A DNA stretch of 64,000 bases. Origin: an uncultured Bacilli bacterium (lineage in GTDB: Bacteria > Bacillota_I > Bacilli_A > RF39 > UBA660). Below, one piece after another: positions 25,985 to 33,866 of this stretch (the first letter of the stretch is position 1; the number at the start of each line of letters is the position of its first letter). A program made the translations under genes and the position numbers. Location of the stretch: the NCBI GenBank assembly GCA_934097085.1, contig CAKONK010000001.1:78165-142164 (forward strand). The letters are read 5' to 3'. The notes beneath the pieces were generated by a model, which was not told the origin of the DNA, did not search any database, and saw only the letters and a list, made by a program, of their open reading frames with translations.

Positions 25985-26735
25985 TATTTTCCTCCATATC
26001 ATTATAAATACTCATAAAAACTTTATTTGCTTTTGGATAAATTTTACTAAACTTTTTATCTAGTGTAATAATACTTCCATCAAATACAAGTGAATCATAA
26101 TTTTTCATAAAGAATTTACTAGTTAAATTATAATCTACTCCAGTTCCAATCATTTTCTTAATATCATATAAACTATAATAATTTTTATAAGGATTTGTAC
26201 TTTCATTTAATAGTACTTTATAATTTGTTTTACCAGCAACTTTAAAGATATTAATCATACTACGCATATTTTTAATATTAAGTAAATCATTATTCATAAT
26301 AAATAAAACATTATCTACATTATCAAGTAAATCAATATTTACATTAGAACAATCACTATTTGTATCAATTATTATATAATCATATGAATATATACTTTTT
26401 TCTAAAATAAATTTAATAAAAGCATCATTTATTTTAACTCCTTGTCTTGGATCACTAGAACTTGCTAAAAAAAGTATATTATCATTATATTTAGTTACAT
26501 AATCACTTATATCAGTAAATTTATTATTACTATAATCACTATAAAGATCATATATATTTTTATTACTTTCTTTATTTAATAAAAGACCAATACTTCCAAA
26601 AGATAAATCAAAATCTATTATTAAAACTTTTTTCTCTTGCATAGCAAAAAAACCACTTAATAAAGTAGCAATACTGCTTTTACCAGTTCCACCTTTCGAA
26701 GAAAATAAACATATACTTTTACCCTTTTTTCCCAT
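25977..26735 (-). CDS. tadZ: TadZ/CpaE-like ParA-family ATPase
   Basis: TadZ/CpaE proteins place the Tad machine, usually at a pole. The 252-residue protein has the deviant Walker A FSSKGGTGKSSIA, the switch motif LIIDFDLSFGSIG and YIIIDTNSD as Walker B. The N-terminal receiver-like domain of many CpaE proteins is missing, so only the ATPase part is present. It is one base from the pseudopilin gene upstream and overlaps tadA. Confidence 0.88.
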   Translation of the reverse strand: MGKKGKSICLFSSKGGTGKSSIATLLSGFFAMQEKKVLIIDFDLSFGSIGLLLNKESNKNIYDLYSDYSNNKFTDISDYVTKYNDNILFLASSSDPRQGVKINDAFIKFILEKSIYSYDYIIIDTNSDCSNVNIDLLDNVDNVLFIMNNDLLNIKNMRSMINIFKVAGKTNYKVLLNESTNPYKNYYSLYDIKKMIGTGVDYNLTSKFFMKNYDSLVFDGSIITLDKKFSKIYPKANKVFMSIYNDMEENNE

Positions 26736-26736
26736 A

Positions 26737-27102
26737 CTAGCCTCTTTGGTATTTTATTTTACCATTTTCCTTAACCCCTGTTATATTAATATCAATGTCA
26801 TAAGAAGATTTATTAATTAATTTTCCGAGTAAACTAGGAATACTTGTTTTAAAAGAAATATTATAACCTAAAGAATTATCAATCTTTAAATCTTTAACAT
26901 CAATATCATTATCTTTATACATATTTATTATATCAGATAAATTATCATTTGAATAGTTTTTTGCAATAATAGTTTTAGTTACTGAATATATTTTATGTTT
27001 ATTATATGCTATATAACTTACCTCAATTAAATAAGAAAATAGTGTTATTATAATTGGTATACATATTATAAATAGCACTAATACTTGTCCTTTTTTATTC
27101 AT
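26737..27102 (-). CDS. TadE/TadG-like pseudopilin (second)
   Basis: The 121-residue protein begins MNKKGQVLVLFIICIPIIIT, a typical prepilin-like start with a Gly and hydrophobic stretch right after a basic leader, then a polar extracytoplasmic domain. The ATG at 27102 has AAGGATTGTTT upstream. It overlaps the end of the other TadE-like gene and is followed by tadZ. No prepilin peptidase gene is in the window. Confidence 0.82.
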   Translation of the reverse strand: MNKKGQVLVLFIICIPIIITLFSYLIEVSYIAYNKHKIYSVTKTIIAKNYSNDNLSDIINMYKDNDIDVKDLKIDNSLGYNISFKTSIPSLLGKLINKSSYDIDINITGVKENGKIKYQRG

Positions 27103-27394
27103 AAACAATCCTTTTTACAGTAACATTATATTTTGTTCCAGTTACTACACTTACTACTGGACTATATATTTCTATATCTTTACTTACAACATATTCAATC
27201 CCTTTATTAACACTATTTTTAGTTACATTTACATCAGAGGGAGCAGACTCATCAAGTACAACATCTTCGAGTATACCCTCCAATTTACTTTTTTCACTAT
27301 ATATTCTTACACAATCAAAAACGGCCAACATCATCATTATAAATATTGGTAATATAATTATAAATTCAATTAATGCTTGCCCTTTTTTATTCAT
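27095..27394 (-). CDS. TadE-like pseudopilin (first)
   Basis: The 99-residue protein begins MNKKGQALIEFIIILPIF, the TadE-type signal in which a Glu follows the Gly cleavage site region, then a helix and a short polar domain. First gene of the Tad operon, with AAAGGAAAAT before the ATG. A separate major Flp pilin is not found in the window; this or the next protein may be the main subunit, or it is encoded elsewhere. Confidence 0.85.
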   Translation of the reverse strand: MNKKGQALIEFIIILPIFIMMMLAVFDCVRIYSEKSKLEGILEDVVLDESAPSDVNVTKNSVNKGIEYVVSKDIEIYSPVVSVVTGTKYNVTVKRIVYE

Positions 27395-27417
27395 ATTTTC
27401 CTTTCTATTTTTATACT

Positions 27418-27440
27418 ATACACCCCATAAAGGGGTGTAT
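27418..27440 (-). terminator. GC-rich hairpin ahead of the Tad operon
   Basis: ATACACCCC (27418-27426) and GGGGTGTAT (27432-27440) form a perfect 9-bp stem with a 5-base loop. No T run follows on the minus strand, while the plus side is T-rich. It sits between the DUF6273-like gene and the first TadE-like gene, so it may be a partial terminator, an attenuator or an mRNA-processing site. Confidence 0.6.
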
Positions 27441-27493
27441 ATTTATTTATTTTAACCTTCGTATAAAGTTTTTCAATCACATCAAATTTTATT

Positions 27494-27540
27494 TACCGAG
27501 TCTCGAAGAGTCGAGCCTCAAATATTTAGATTTTTCGGTA
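27494..27540 (-). promoter_or_regulatory. Compound RNA hairpin downstream of the DUF6273-like gene
   Basis: TACCGA (27494-27499) and TCGGTA (27535-27540) can close a structure that contains CTCGA (27502-27506), AGAG loop, TCGAG (27511-27515). No T run follows. Together with the hairpin at 27418 it makes the 158-base gap before the Tad operon highly structured. Confidence 0.45.
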
Positions 27541-27552
27541 TTTCTCTATAGC

Positions 27553-29064
27553 TTAATTTACTGTGTAAACATCATTATATGTTCCATTGCCCGATAACTT
27601 GACTTTAGAGGATAGAGAAACGACAGGACGGACGCCATAGAGGTTGCCAGAGCCAGAGTTAGAGTCAGAGCCAGAGTTAGAGCCATCCTCAGTAGGAACA
27701 ACCACTACTTCATAACCATAATGTTGACCAGGAGAACCAGTAAGAGAACCCGATGAAGAGACAATAAACTCACTAGTACCGAAATTACCACTATAACCAA
27801 CTTTAGAAACGAAACTTTTAGGCGACCCCGACCAATAATTTTGGTTTGTATACAAGTAATAAGAACTGTTGGCTATTGTTTCTGGTCCATGTTGTGTTGT
27901 ATTTTTTCCTCCCGCCATTGATACTTCATCCGCCGTTATAAGTCCCACTGGATATTCTAATTTTTTATTTCCTATACTACTTCCTTTTGATGTAAATTTA
28001 TCACTTTCTTCAGGACAAGTTAATATTGGTTCTTCTTTCTTACCATACTTGGATACATTATAATATAATCTGACACCTGCTGCAAAGGGTGAAATTGGAG
28101 GATCTGCTACTCCTTTGCGTCTATCATTACAGAATATTTGATCTGTTATTTTTGTTCCTGTGGCATTCAAATTTGTATAATTTACATACCAATTATCTAA
28201 GAATGTTTTTATTGTACTATCTGTTCCTGTACCGTGTTGTTTTCCTATTTCATACATATAACCTACATACTCTGCACTATCATATTTTGCATTAAATGAA
28301 CTATTTTTTAATGAAGTATCTGTTGTTTTTATTACCTTTGTACTTTCTGTTGGTGGTGTTATGCCACTATAAATCATTCTAATTGAATTATCTCCATTTA
28401 TTCTAATTATTCGCCAATATATAGCATCACCACTTGATGCTATTTTTGTGCATGAATTACCTGTATCCGTGGCAGATATAGTACCATTATTACAATTATA
28501 CATATCTTTAGTATACTTACCATATTTTAACCAGTTATTATCTACTGCTCCCCTGAAATAATAGGATGTACCTAAATCATCAGGTGCTGAATACATACCT
28601 TCATTTGTTGTTGCCACTGTTGAAAAATCGGGTGTTGTTGATGTAGTTCTTCCTTCAATATAAGTTTTAGCCTCTTCAACTGTTGTCGCACCATTACCAT
28701 TATTTATAAGTATTGTTTTCCAACCATCAGGCACTTCATAATCAAAATACAAATAGCATCTATCACTACCTATAAAGTTAAGAGAAATCTTACCTGTAGC
28801 ACTATTATAATTTGTAACTTTACCATTATTTTCACAATGTGTTTTTTCTTCATTTAAAACATAGTTACCTTTAGGTATATCTTTTGATGTAGATTTAGTA
28901 TAATCTGTAGCACCTTCTTCTTTAATCATAATAGCCATTCCTTTTGGAATAGTATTATACTCTTTTTTATATTTATTATCTTTTGATTTATAAATACTTG
29001 AAAGTGTTATAAGTGATATAACTAATACTAAAATAACTGATAAATATATAATTTTCTTCTTCAT
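27553..29064 (-). CDS. Secreted DUF6273-like protein with Gly/Ser/Asn repeat
   Basis: The 503-residue protein has an N-terminal signal-anchor (about 4-26) and a long extracytoplasmic region. It holds a PKGMAIMIKEEGATDY and PKGNYVLNEEKTHCENNGK segment seen in cell-surface proteins of related gut Bacillota, and ends like DUF6273 proteins: YWSGSP, then YGVRPVVSLSSKVKLSGNG and YTVN. A repeat of Gly, Ser, Asn and Asp codons (27644-27685) interrupts the end domain. It is upstream of the Tad operon on the same strand but separated by two hairpins; a role as a surface or pilus-linked adhesin is inference. Confidence 0.75.
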   Translation of the reverse strand: MKKKIIYLSVILVLVISLITLSSIYKSKDNKYKKEYNTIPKGMAIMIKEEGATDYTKSTSKDIPKGNYVLNEEKTHCENNGKVTNYNSATGKISLNFIGSDRCYLYFDYEVPDGWKTILINNGNGATTVEEAKTYIEGRTTSTTPDFSTVATTNEGMYSAPDDLGTSYYFRGAVDNNWLKYGKYTKDMYNCNNGTISATDTGNSCTKIASSGDAIYWRIIRINGDNSIRMIYSGITPPTESTKVIKTTDTSLKNSSFNAKYDSAEYVGYMYEIGKQHGTGTDSTIKTFLDNWYVNYTNLNATGTKITDQIFCNDRRKGVADPPISPFAAGVRLYYNVSKYGKKEEPILTCPEESDKFTSKGSSIGNKKLEYPVGLITADEVSMAGGKNTTQHGPETIANSSYYLYTNQNYWSGSPKSFVSKVGYSGNFGTSEFIVSSSGSLTGSPGQHYGYEVVVVPTEDGSNSGSDSNSGSGNLYGVRPVVSLSSKVKLSGNGTYNDVYTVN

Positions 29065-29106
29065 TGTTTCCCTCTATTCTATAAATAGAATACCACATTT
29101 AAAGGC

Positions 29107-29138
29107 AAAAAAAAAGTAATATTTTTTAGAAATTACTT
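29107..29138 (-). terminator. Terminator after sigE
   Basis: On the minus strand AAGTAAT (29138-29132), loop, ATTACTT (29120-29114), then a long T run (A run at 29107-29115 on the plus strand). Confidence 0.88.
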
Positions 29139-29180
29139 ATTATGTAAATTTTTAATATTACTTTTTTAGTTAGTTTTAAG

Positions 29181-29861
29181 TTAATTTATTACTTTAGAAA
29201 TTTCATTTATTACTTTCTTTTCAATTCTCGAGATATAACTTTGAGATATACCTAGCATATTAGCAACTTCTTTTTGAGTATATTCCTTTGTATTATTTAA
29301 ACCATACCTGAGCATCATAATTTCTTTATCTCTTTTTGAAAGATTATTTATTTCATTTGCTAAAAACTCTCTATTCATTTTATCTTGGAATTGTCTATCA
29401 ACAATATCTTCTTCGGTGCCTACTACATCAGAAAGTTTTAGTTCATTACCTTCAGCATCATAATTTAATGTATCATCTAAAGAAACATCATTTTTACTCT
29501 TTTTATTTTTGCGAATATGCATAAGGATTTCATTAGAAATACACCTTGAGGCATAAGTAGCAAGTTTAATATTTTTATCTATTTTATATGTATTAATACC
29601 TTTGATTAAACCAATAGATCCAATTGATACTAAATCTTCGATATCATAACCAGTTGTTTCATATTTTTTAGCAAGAAATACGACTAATCTTAAATTATGT
29701 TCAATAAGTTTATCTTTTGCATAATTATCTCCGGATTTAGCAAGAACTAAATATTTAAGTTCTTCCTCTTTAGAAAGTGGCGGTGGAAGTTTATCTGTGG
29801 CTCCCACGAAAAAAACTTCTTCATACTTTAAAAATAATTTTAATAAAAGTCTTTTAAACAT
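29181..29861 (-). CDS. sigE: Sporulation sigma factor, mother-cell SigE
   Basis: SigE is the first mother-cell sigma factor, made as a membrane-bound precursor and cleaved by SpoIIGA. The 226-residue protein keeps the precursor head (MFKRLLLKLFLKYEEVFFVG then LPPPLSKEEE), region 2 (LIEHNLRLVVFLAKKYE, DLVSIGSIGLIKGINTY, KLATYASRCISNEI) and region 4 (MMLRYGLNNTKEYTQKEVAN, ISQSYISRIEKKV). AGGAGGATGGTT precedes the ATG at 29861. It overlaps spoIIGA by 8 bases. The usual third gene, sigG, does not follow; a terminator does. Confidence 0.95.
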   Translation of the reverse strand: MFKRLLLKLFLKYEEVFFVGATDKLPPPLSKEEELKYLVLAKSGDNYAKDKLIEHNLRLVVFLAKKYETTGYDIEDLVSIGSIGLIKGINTYKIDKNIKLATYASRCISNEILMHIRKNKKSKNDVSLDDTLNYDAEGNELKLSDVVGTEEDIVDRQFQDKMNREFLANEINNLSKRDKEIMMLRYGLNNTKEYTQKEVANMLGISQSYISRIEKKVINEISKVIN

Positions 29862-30612
29862 AACCATCCTCCTTTAAACTTTTATTTAATAAACACTCTA
29901 CTCCATCACTAAATTTAATAGAGCTTTCGCCAATTAAATAATTATATATTTTTTTATCATTTAAAATTATATAACTAGGTTTAAAGCATTTCATAAGATG
30001 CGTTCCCTTAACAGTAATAACTGGTACATAGACTGGTGATCTAATATTATATATTTTTTCTAATCTACTATTTCCTACAATAATAATACTTTTTCTACTT
30101 ATAGGGTCTTTTAAATTATTACCATTATCATAAAAAGATACTAAATTATACTCTATATTATCAAATACTATTTTAATTTTATAATAATCACTATATGTAT
30201 TTTTTAATTTTTTATTACTTTTATAATATACAAAAAGTATTATTGGTCCTATTATTAAAAGCACAATATAATTTAAATTAAAATTAGAATTATTTCCCTT
30301 TATTAAGTATAGAAAACCTGCAAGGATAATCGAAGTCATATAAAAATATATAATATTTGATATTGTATATTTTATTGATTTATAACCAAAAGCGACTATT
30401 ACCATAATTATACTTATTAATATCTTTAATAAAAATAAAATTATATTATTAATTTTTAAAAATAATAAAAATATAGATAACACCCCTATTAGGGAAGATA
30501 AAATATAATAATAAATTTTTCTATTTCTTTTTAAAGTAAATGATACAGTAAGAAGTATTAAAAAATCATATATAAAATTAATTATACATACTAAATCAAT
30601 ATAAACTGTCAT
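29854..30612 (-). CDS. spoIIGA: Sigma-E processing peptidase SpoIIGA
   Basis: SpoIIGA is a membrane aspartic protease of the sporulation septum that cleaves pro-SigE. The 252-residue protein starts TVYIDLVCIINFIYDFLIL, has about five transmembrane helices in the first 130 residues and then a cytoplasmic protease domain with the catalytic motif SFYDNGNNLKDPIS (DSGN in Bacillus). It is somewhat shorter than the Bacillus protein (about 309). Gene order spoIIGA-sigE close to ftsZ supports the call. Confidence 0.93.
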   Translation of the reverse strand: MTVYIDLVCIINFIYDFLILLTVSFTLKRNRKIYYYILSSLIGVLSIFLLFLKINNIILFLLKILISIIMVIVAFGYKSIKYTISNIIYFYMTSIILAGFLYLIKGNNSNFNLNYIVLLIIGPIILFVYYKSNKKLKNTYSDYYKIKIVFDNIEYNLVSFYDNGNNLKDPISRKSIIIVGNSRLEKIYNIRSPVYVPVITVKGTHLMKCFKPSYIILNDKKIYNYLIGESSIKFSDGVECLLNKSLKEDGYV

Positions 30613-30789
30613 ATCATCACCAACACTATTTTATAAAAAAAGAAATAAAAATTATGTCAAATAATGTCTAAAGGTTATTTTATATTTCATTTTGAAAAAA
30701 GTAATTTTTTTATTGTTTTCGAAATAACTATATATTTAGTAACAAGTAAAAAGGAATGACAACGCCATTTCCTTTTACCATTATTAAAA

Positions 30790-30894
30790 TAAAAAGTGCC
30801 CCGCTTACAGTAATGTAAGTTGAACGTATACTCTATTGGTAGCACTCGCAAAGAGTTACGAGTAGCTCCACTAATTGTAAGACATTTATCTTAC
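30790..30894 (-). ncRNA. Orphan antitoxin-like small RNA (copy 1)
   Basis: A minus-strand promoter TTGAAA (30929-30924), 17 bases, TATATT (30906-30901) is followed by a start-proximal hairpin (GTAAGA...CTTAC), the motif GGAGCTACTCG...CGAGTGCTACC, and a terminator-like stem with T run ending at about 30791. It shares the order of elements and the central motif with the RNA at 31150-31270 but has no peptide gene opposite it. A second minus-strand terminator (stem at about 30751-30779, with five T) lies further along. Confidence 0.55.
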
Positions 30895-30959
30895 AAATTA
30901 AATATAACAAAAAATATAATGAATTTCAACCTTTTTCAAAATAAAAAATATAATTTTTT

Positions 30960-30971
30960 ACAAACGTTTGT
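30960..30971. promoter_or_regulatory. 12-bp palindrome next to the toxin-like promoter
   Basis: ACAAACGTTTGT is a perfect palindrome ending three bases before the -35 at 30974; a repressor site is plausible. Confidence 0.45.
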
Positions 30972-30973
30972 TA

Positions 30974-31002
30974 TTGACATAAATTCTAGCCAATGGTATC
31001 AT
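30974..31002 (+). promoter_or_regulatory. Promoter of the 25-residue peptide gene
   Basis: TTGACA (30974-30979), 17 bases, TATCAT (30997-31002) with extended TG. Confidence 0.8.
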
Positions 31003-31073
31003 TAATATAGGAAGTCAAAGTAAAGCGGGCGCTGCCACTAAACTCATATTTAATTAGAAAGTGAGGTGGTATA

Positions 31074-31151
31074 ATGACAACAAGATTTAAAAATGATTTA
31101 CTTATTATAATTATACTCATCTTGGTTTATATCATTGTAAGACTAGTCTAA
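31074..31151 (+). CDS. 25-residue hydrophobic peptide, putative type I toxin
   Basis: The peptide starts MTTRFKNDLL, then has about 13 consecutive hydrophobic residues (mostly Ile, Leu and Val) and ends VRLV. A strong ribosome site (GTGAGGTGG, 5 bases from ATG), a near-consensus promoter and a leader of about 65 bases make translation likely. The transcript should end near 31246 at a hairpin followed by seven T. A convergent RNA starts at about 31270 and is antisense to its 3' half. Size, charge pattern and layout match type I toxins of the Fst/TxpA/BsrG sort, but the sequence belongs to no family I can name. Confidence 0.65.
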   Translation: MTTRFKNDLLIIIILILVYIIVRLV

Positions 31152-31270
31152 AAAAAGCGCCTTAATCTATATTTGCTTATAGATTAAAGCGTCAATCATT
31201 TTATGGTAGCGCTCGCACAGCAATTTACGAGTAGCTTCCTTTTTTTATTTTATGTAAGTTTTGTTCTTAC
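31150..31270 (-). ncRNA. Antisense small RNA, putative antitoxin (copy 2)
   Basis: Its promoter is at 31277-31305. The RNA has a 5' hairpin (GTAAG...CTTAC), the motif GGAAGCTACTCG...CGAGCGCTACC (31205-31239 on the other strand), and ends in a 15-bp terminator stem (31157-31171 with 31178-31192) followed by seven T at 31150-31156, directly behind the peptide's stop. About 120 bases long and complementary to the 3' part of the peptide mRNA. Confidence 0.65.
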
Positions 31271-31276
31271 ATACCT

Positions 31277-31305
31277 AATATAGCATATTTTATTTAGTTA
31301 GTCAA
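31277..31305 (-). promoter_or_regulatory. Promoter of the antisense RNA
   Basis: On the minus strand TTGACT (31305-31300), 17 bases, TATATT (31282-31277). The -35 begins at the base after the ftsZ stop codon. Confidence 0.8.
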
Positions 31306-32358
31306 TTAGTCTTGACTTCTTAAGAATGGAGGAATTTCATAATCATTGTCTAAAATCTCTGGTGTTTTTCTTTTAGGAAGTTGTCCATCAAATAATGTTT
31401 CATTACTAATTTCTTCGTCAAAACCTGTTGCAATTACAGTAACAATAACTTCATCTTGAAGATTTTCATTTTTAATTGCACCAAAGATAATATTAACATC
31501 ATTATTTGCTGCCTCTCTAACAGTTTCAACTGCATCTTCAATTTCAAATAATGTAAGGTTATTACCACCTGTTACATTGACAATAGCATTTCTTGCTCCA
31601 TCAATAGTTTCCTCAAGAAGAGAATTAGATACTGCTTGTTTTGCAGCCTCGATTGCTCTATTTTCCCCAGCAGCACAACCAATACCAATAATTGCTGTAC
31701 CACTTTTTTCCATAACTGTTTTAACATCTGCAAAGTCAAGGTTGATAACTCCAGTAACAGCAATAAGGTCAGAAATTGATTGTACACCTCTATGAAGAAC
31801 ATTATCAACTTCTTTAAATGCATCATCAAATGAAGTTGTTTTATCTATAATATCTCTTAAACGATCATTAGGAATTACAATTAAGGTATCTACATGTTTT
31901 TTTAAATCATCAAGACCTAAAAGAGCATTTTCCATTCTTCTTTTACCTTCGAACTTAAATGGTTTTGTAACTATACCAACAGTAAGTGATCCAAGTTCTT
32001 GAGCAATCTCTGCAATAATTGGAGCAGCACCAGTACCAGTTCCGCCTCCCATACCACAAGCAACAAAAACCATATCAGCACCAGATAAAGCTTCCTCAAG
32101 TTCACTTTTACTCTCTAAAGCAGCAGCTCTACCAACTTCTGGATTTGCACCAGCACCTCTACCACCAGTAATATTTTTACCTATTTGAATTTTATTAGGA
32201 CATAATGAAGCATTAAGCACTTGTAAATCTGTATTAACTACATAAAACTCTACACTTTGTACTCCTTCTTCAATCATTCGGTTAACGGCATTACAACCGC
32301 CTCCACCTACACCAACAACTTTTATTTTTGCTACTTGATCCATTACTAAATTTGACAT
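31306..32358 (-). CDS. ftsZ: Cell division protein FtsZ
   Basis: FtsZ is the tubulin-like GTPase that forms the division ring. The 350-residue protein has the GTP motif GGGTGTGAAP, the N-terminal GVGGGGCNAVNRM, the T7 loop region (VITGVINLDFADVKTVM) and the C-terminal partner-binding peptide (DYEIPPFLRSQD). The linker to this peptide is short. AAGGAGGAAAG precedes the ATG. It follows ftsA by 12 bases as in most Bacillota. Confidence 0.98.
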   Translation of the reverse strand: MSNLVMDQVAKIKVVGVGGGGCNAVNRMIEEGVQSVEFYVVNTDLQVLNASLCPNKIQIGKNITGGRGAGANPEVGRAAALESKSELEEALSGADMVFVACGMGGGTGTGAAPIIAEIAQELGSLTVGIVTKPFKFEGKRRMENALLGLDDLKKHVDTLIVIPNDRLRDIIDKTTSFDDAFKEVDNVLHRGVQSISDLIAVTGVINLDFADVKTVMEKSGTAIIGIGCAAGENRAIEAAKQAVSNSLLEETIDGARNAIVNVTGGNNLTLFEIEDAVETVREAANNDVNIIFGAIKNENLQDEVIVTVIATGFDEEISNETLFDGQLPKRKTPEILDNDYEIPPFLRSQD

Positions 32359-32370
32359 CTACTTTCCTCC

Positions 32371-33615
32371 TTAATTATCAAAAAAATATCCATATATTTT
32401 ACCAAGAAGAGAATTTTCGGATATGTTTACTTTTTTTGAAGTTCCCCCAAGTTCTTCTTGCTGTTCTAAATCAAATATTGATATCTCAACATTTCTTAAT
32501 TTTAATCTACTATTATAATATTTTATAGCACCTACTACATTTGAATATCTATTATCTCTAACTCCAAGTTCTTTAACAACTTCATAATTGGCTAAATCTT
32601 TAAAGTTATCTTGAATAAAATGTTCAAAATAAGGTAAGTTTGTAACTCCCCCTGTAATTATTATATAACTTATTTCTTTTTTTGTTAAGAGGTTAATTTG
32701 CTTTTTTATTAAGCCAGCAAGTTCTTTTAACCTCGATATTGCTACATTAGTGGCTTCATACTCAGAAATTTTTCTATCATCACCATTAATATCTTTGATT
32801 ACAATACTTTCACTAGGTCTTGCCATATGTATATCAGCACAAGTAAAATTTTCTTTTATATAATTTGCATCTTTCTTATTTGTTTTAAATACATAAGCAA
32901 TATCCTTATCTATTGAGGAAGATGCTATATCAATTATTTCACTAGATGTAAGGATTCCTTTATTAATAATTGATACTGTTAAATTGCTATAACCAATATT
33001 TACTACAGCACCAACACTTTTAGCATACTCTGGTCTTTTAAATTCATAATAATCATTTATTGGTTCAATACATATATCTAAAACTTTTATATTAAGTTTA
33101 TTTAAAAATTTTATTATATTATCTGTATTTATTTTAGGTACAACTACCGCAACTACATTAACAGTTAATTTACCTGCAACACATTTAACTGGATTAGATA
33201 CAACTTCATCATCATTTATAATAAATTTTGTTGGTAAAATTGTAACTAATTCTTTATTATCATCAATTTTTTTATAAATACTTTTTTGCATTGCTTTTGT
33301 AATATCATCGTGAGTTATAACATTATCTTCATTTGTTATATTAACTGAAGCACTAGAAACAAAACATTCAAGATTATCAGTGGGTACACAAAGAAGTACA
33401 CTTTTTATAGGAAGTCCTAACATATTTTCACATTTAGAAAAAACATCTTTAATTGCTATGCTAGCACTTTCAGGATTTACTATATAACCTTTCTTAATTC
33501 CTTGAGAGGGACTTTCAGCACACGCTAAAATATTAACTTTATTTTTAGTTATCTCTCCGACAACAAGTTTAATACTAAAGGAACCAATATCTAAACATGC
33601 TATTATCTTTCTCAT
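32371..33615 (-). CDS. ftsA: Cell division protein FtsA
   Basis: FtsA is the actin-like ATPase that ties FtsZ to the membrane. The 414-residue protein starts with the phosphate-1 motif ACLDIGSFSIKLVVG, has the 1C domain, VGAVVNIGYSNLTVSIIN (phosphate 2) and IIITGGVTNLPYFEHFI, and ends in the amphipathic membrane helix NSLLGKIYGYFFDN. It forms an operon with ftsZ. The usual divIB or murein genes are not upstream; instead a Fic gene and a repeat region follow. Confidence 0.96.
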   Translation of the reverse strand: MRKIIACLDIGSFSIKLVVGEITKNKVNILACAESPSQGIKKGYIVNPESASIAIKDVFSKCENMLGLPIKSVLLCVPTDNLECFVSSASVNITNEDNVITHDDITKAMQKSIYKKIDDNKELVTILPTKFIINDDEVVSNPVKCVAGKLTVNVVAVVVPKINTDNIIKFLNKLNIKVLDICIEPINDYYEFKRPEYAKSVGAVVNIGYSNLTVSIINKGILTSSEIIDIASSSIDKDIAYVFKTNKKDANYIKENFTCADIHMARPSESIVIKDINGDDRKISEYEATNVAISRLKELAGLIKKQINLLTKKEISYIIITGGVTNLPYFEHFIQDNFKDLANYEVVKELGVRDNRYSNVVGAIKYYNSRLKLRNVEISIFDLEQQEELGGTSKKVNISENSLLGKIYGYFFDN

Positions 33616-33738
33616 ACCCTCACCTATTTTTTCTAGTCTTATTATACCTTAACTATTAATTTCTTTCAAGAAATTTTCATATTAAATTAATAAAATCATT
33701 TTTTTCTTTAGTATTAAATGTATTTTATAACTAATCCC

Positions 33739-33776
33739 ACTGAAAGATTTTTCGTTATTTAGTAAAATTTTTCACT
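33739..33776. repeat. Direct repeat copy 1 in the ftsA-fic gap
   Basis: A 38-base unit starting ACTGAAAGATTTTTCG and ending AAAATTTTTCACT; arms near its ends can pair (TGAAA...TTTCA). Second copy at 33824-33861. Confidence 0.6.
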
Positions 33777-33823
33777 AGAAAAAATAGTAGTTTTTCTATA
33801 TATTTTAGATAATAAAAAAAGAA

Positions 33824-33861
33824 AGTGAAAGATTTTTCATGTTTAAGTAAAATTTTTCACT
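33824..33861. repeat. Direct repeat copy 2, at the 3' end of fic
   Basis: AGTGAAAGATTTTTCATG...AAAATTTTTCACT. AGTGAAAGATTTT pairs with AAAATTTTTCACT with one mismatch, so this copy can work as the terminator of fic, six bases beyond its stop. Confidence 0.6.
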
Positions 33862-33866
33862 TTAAA

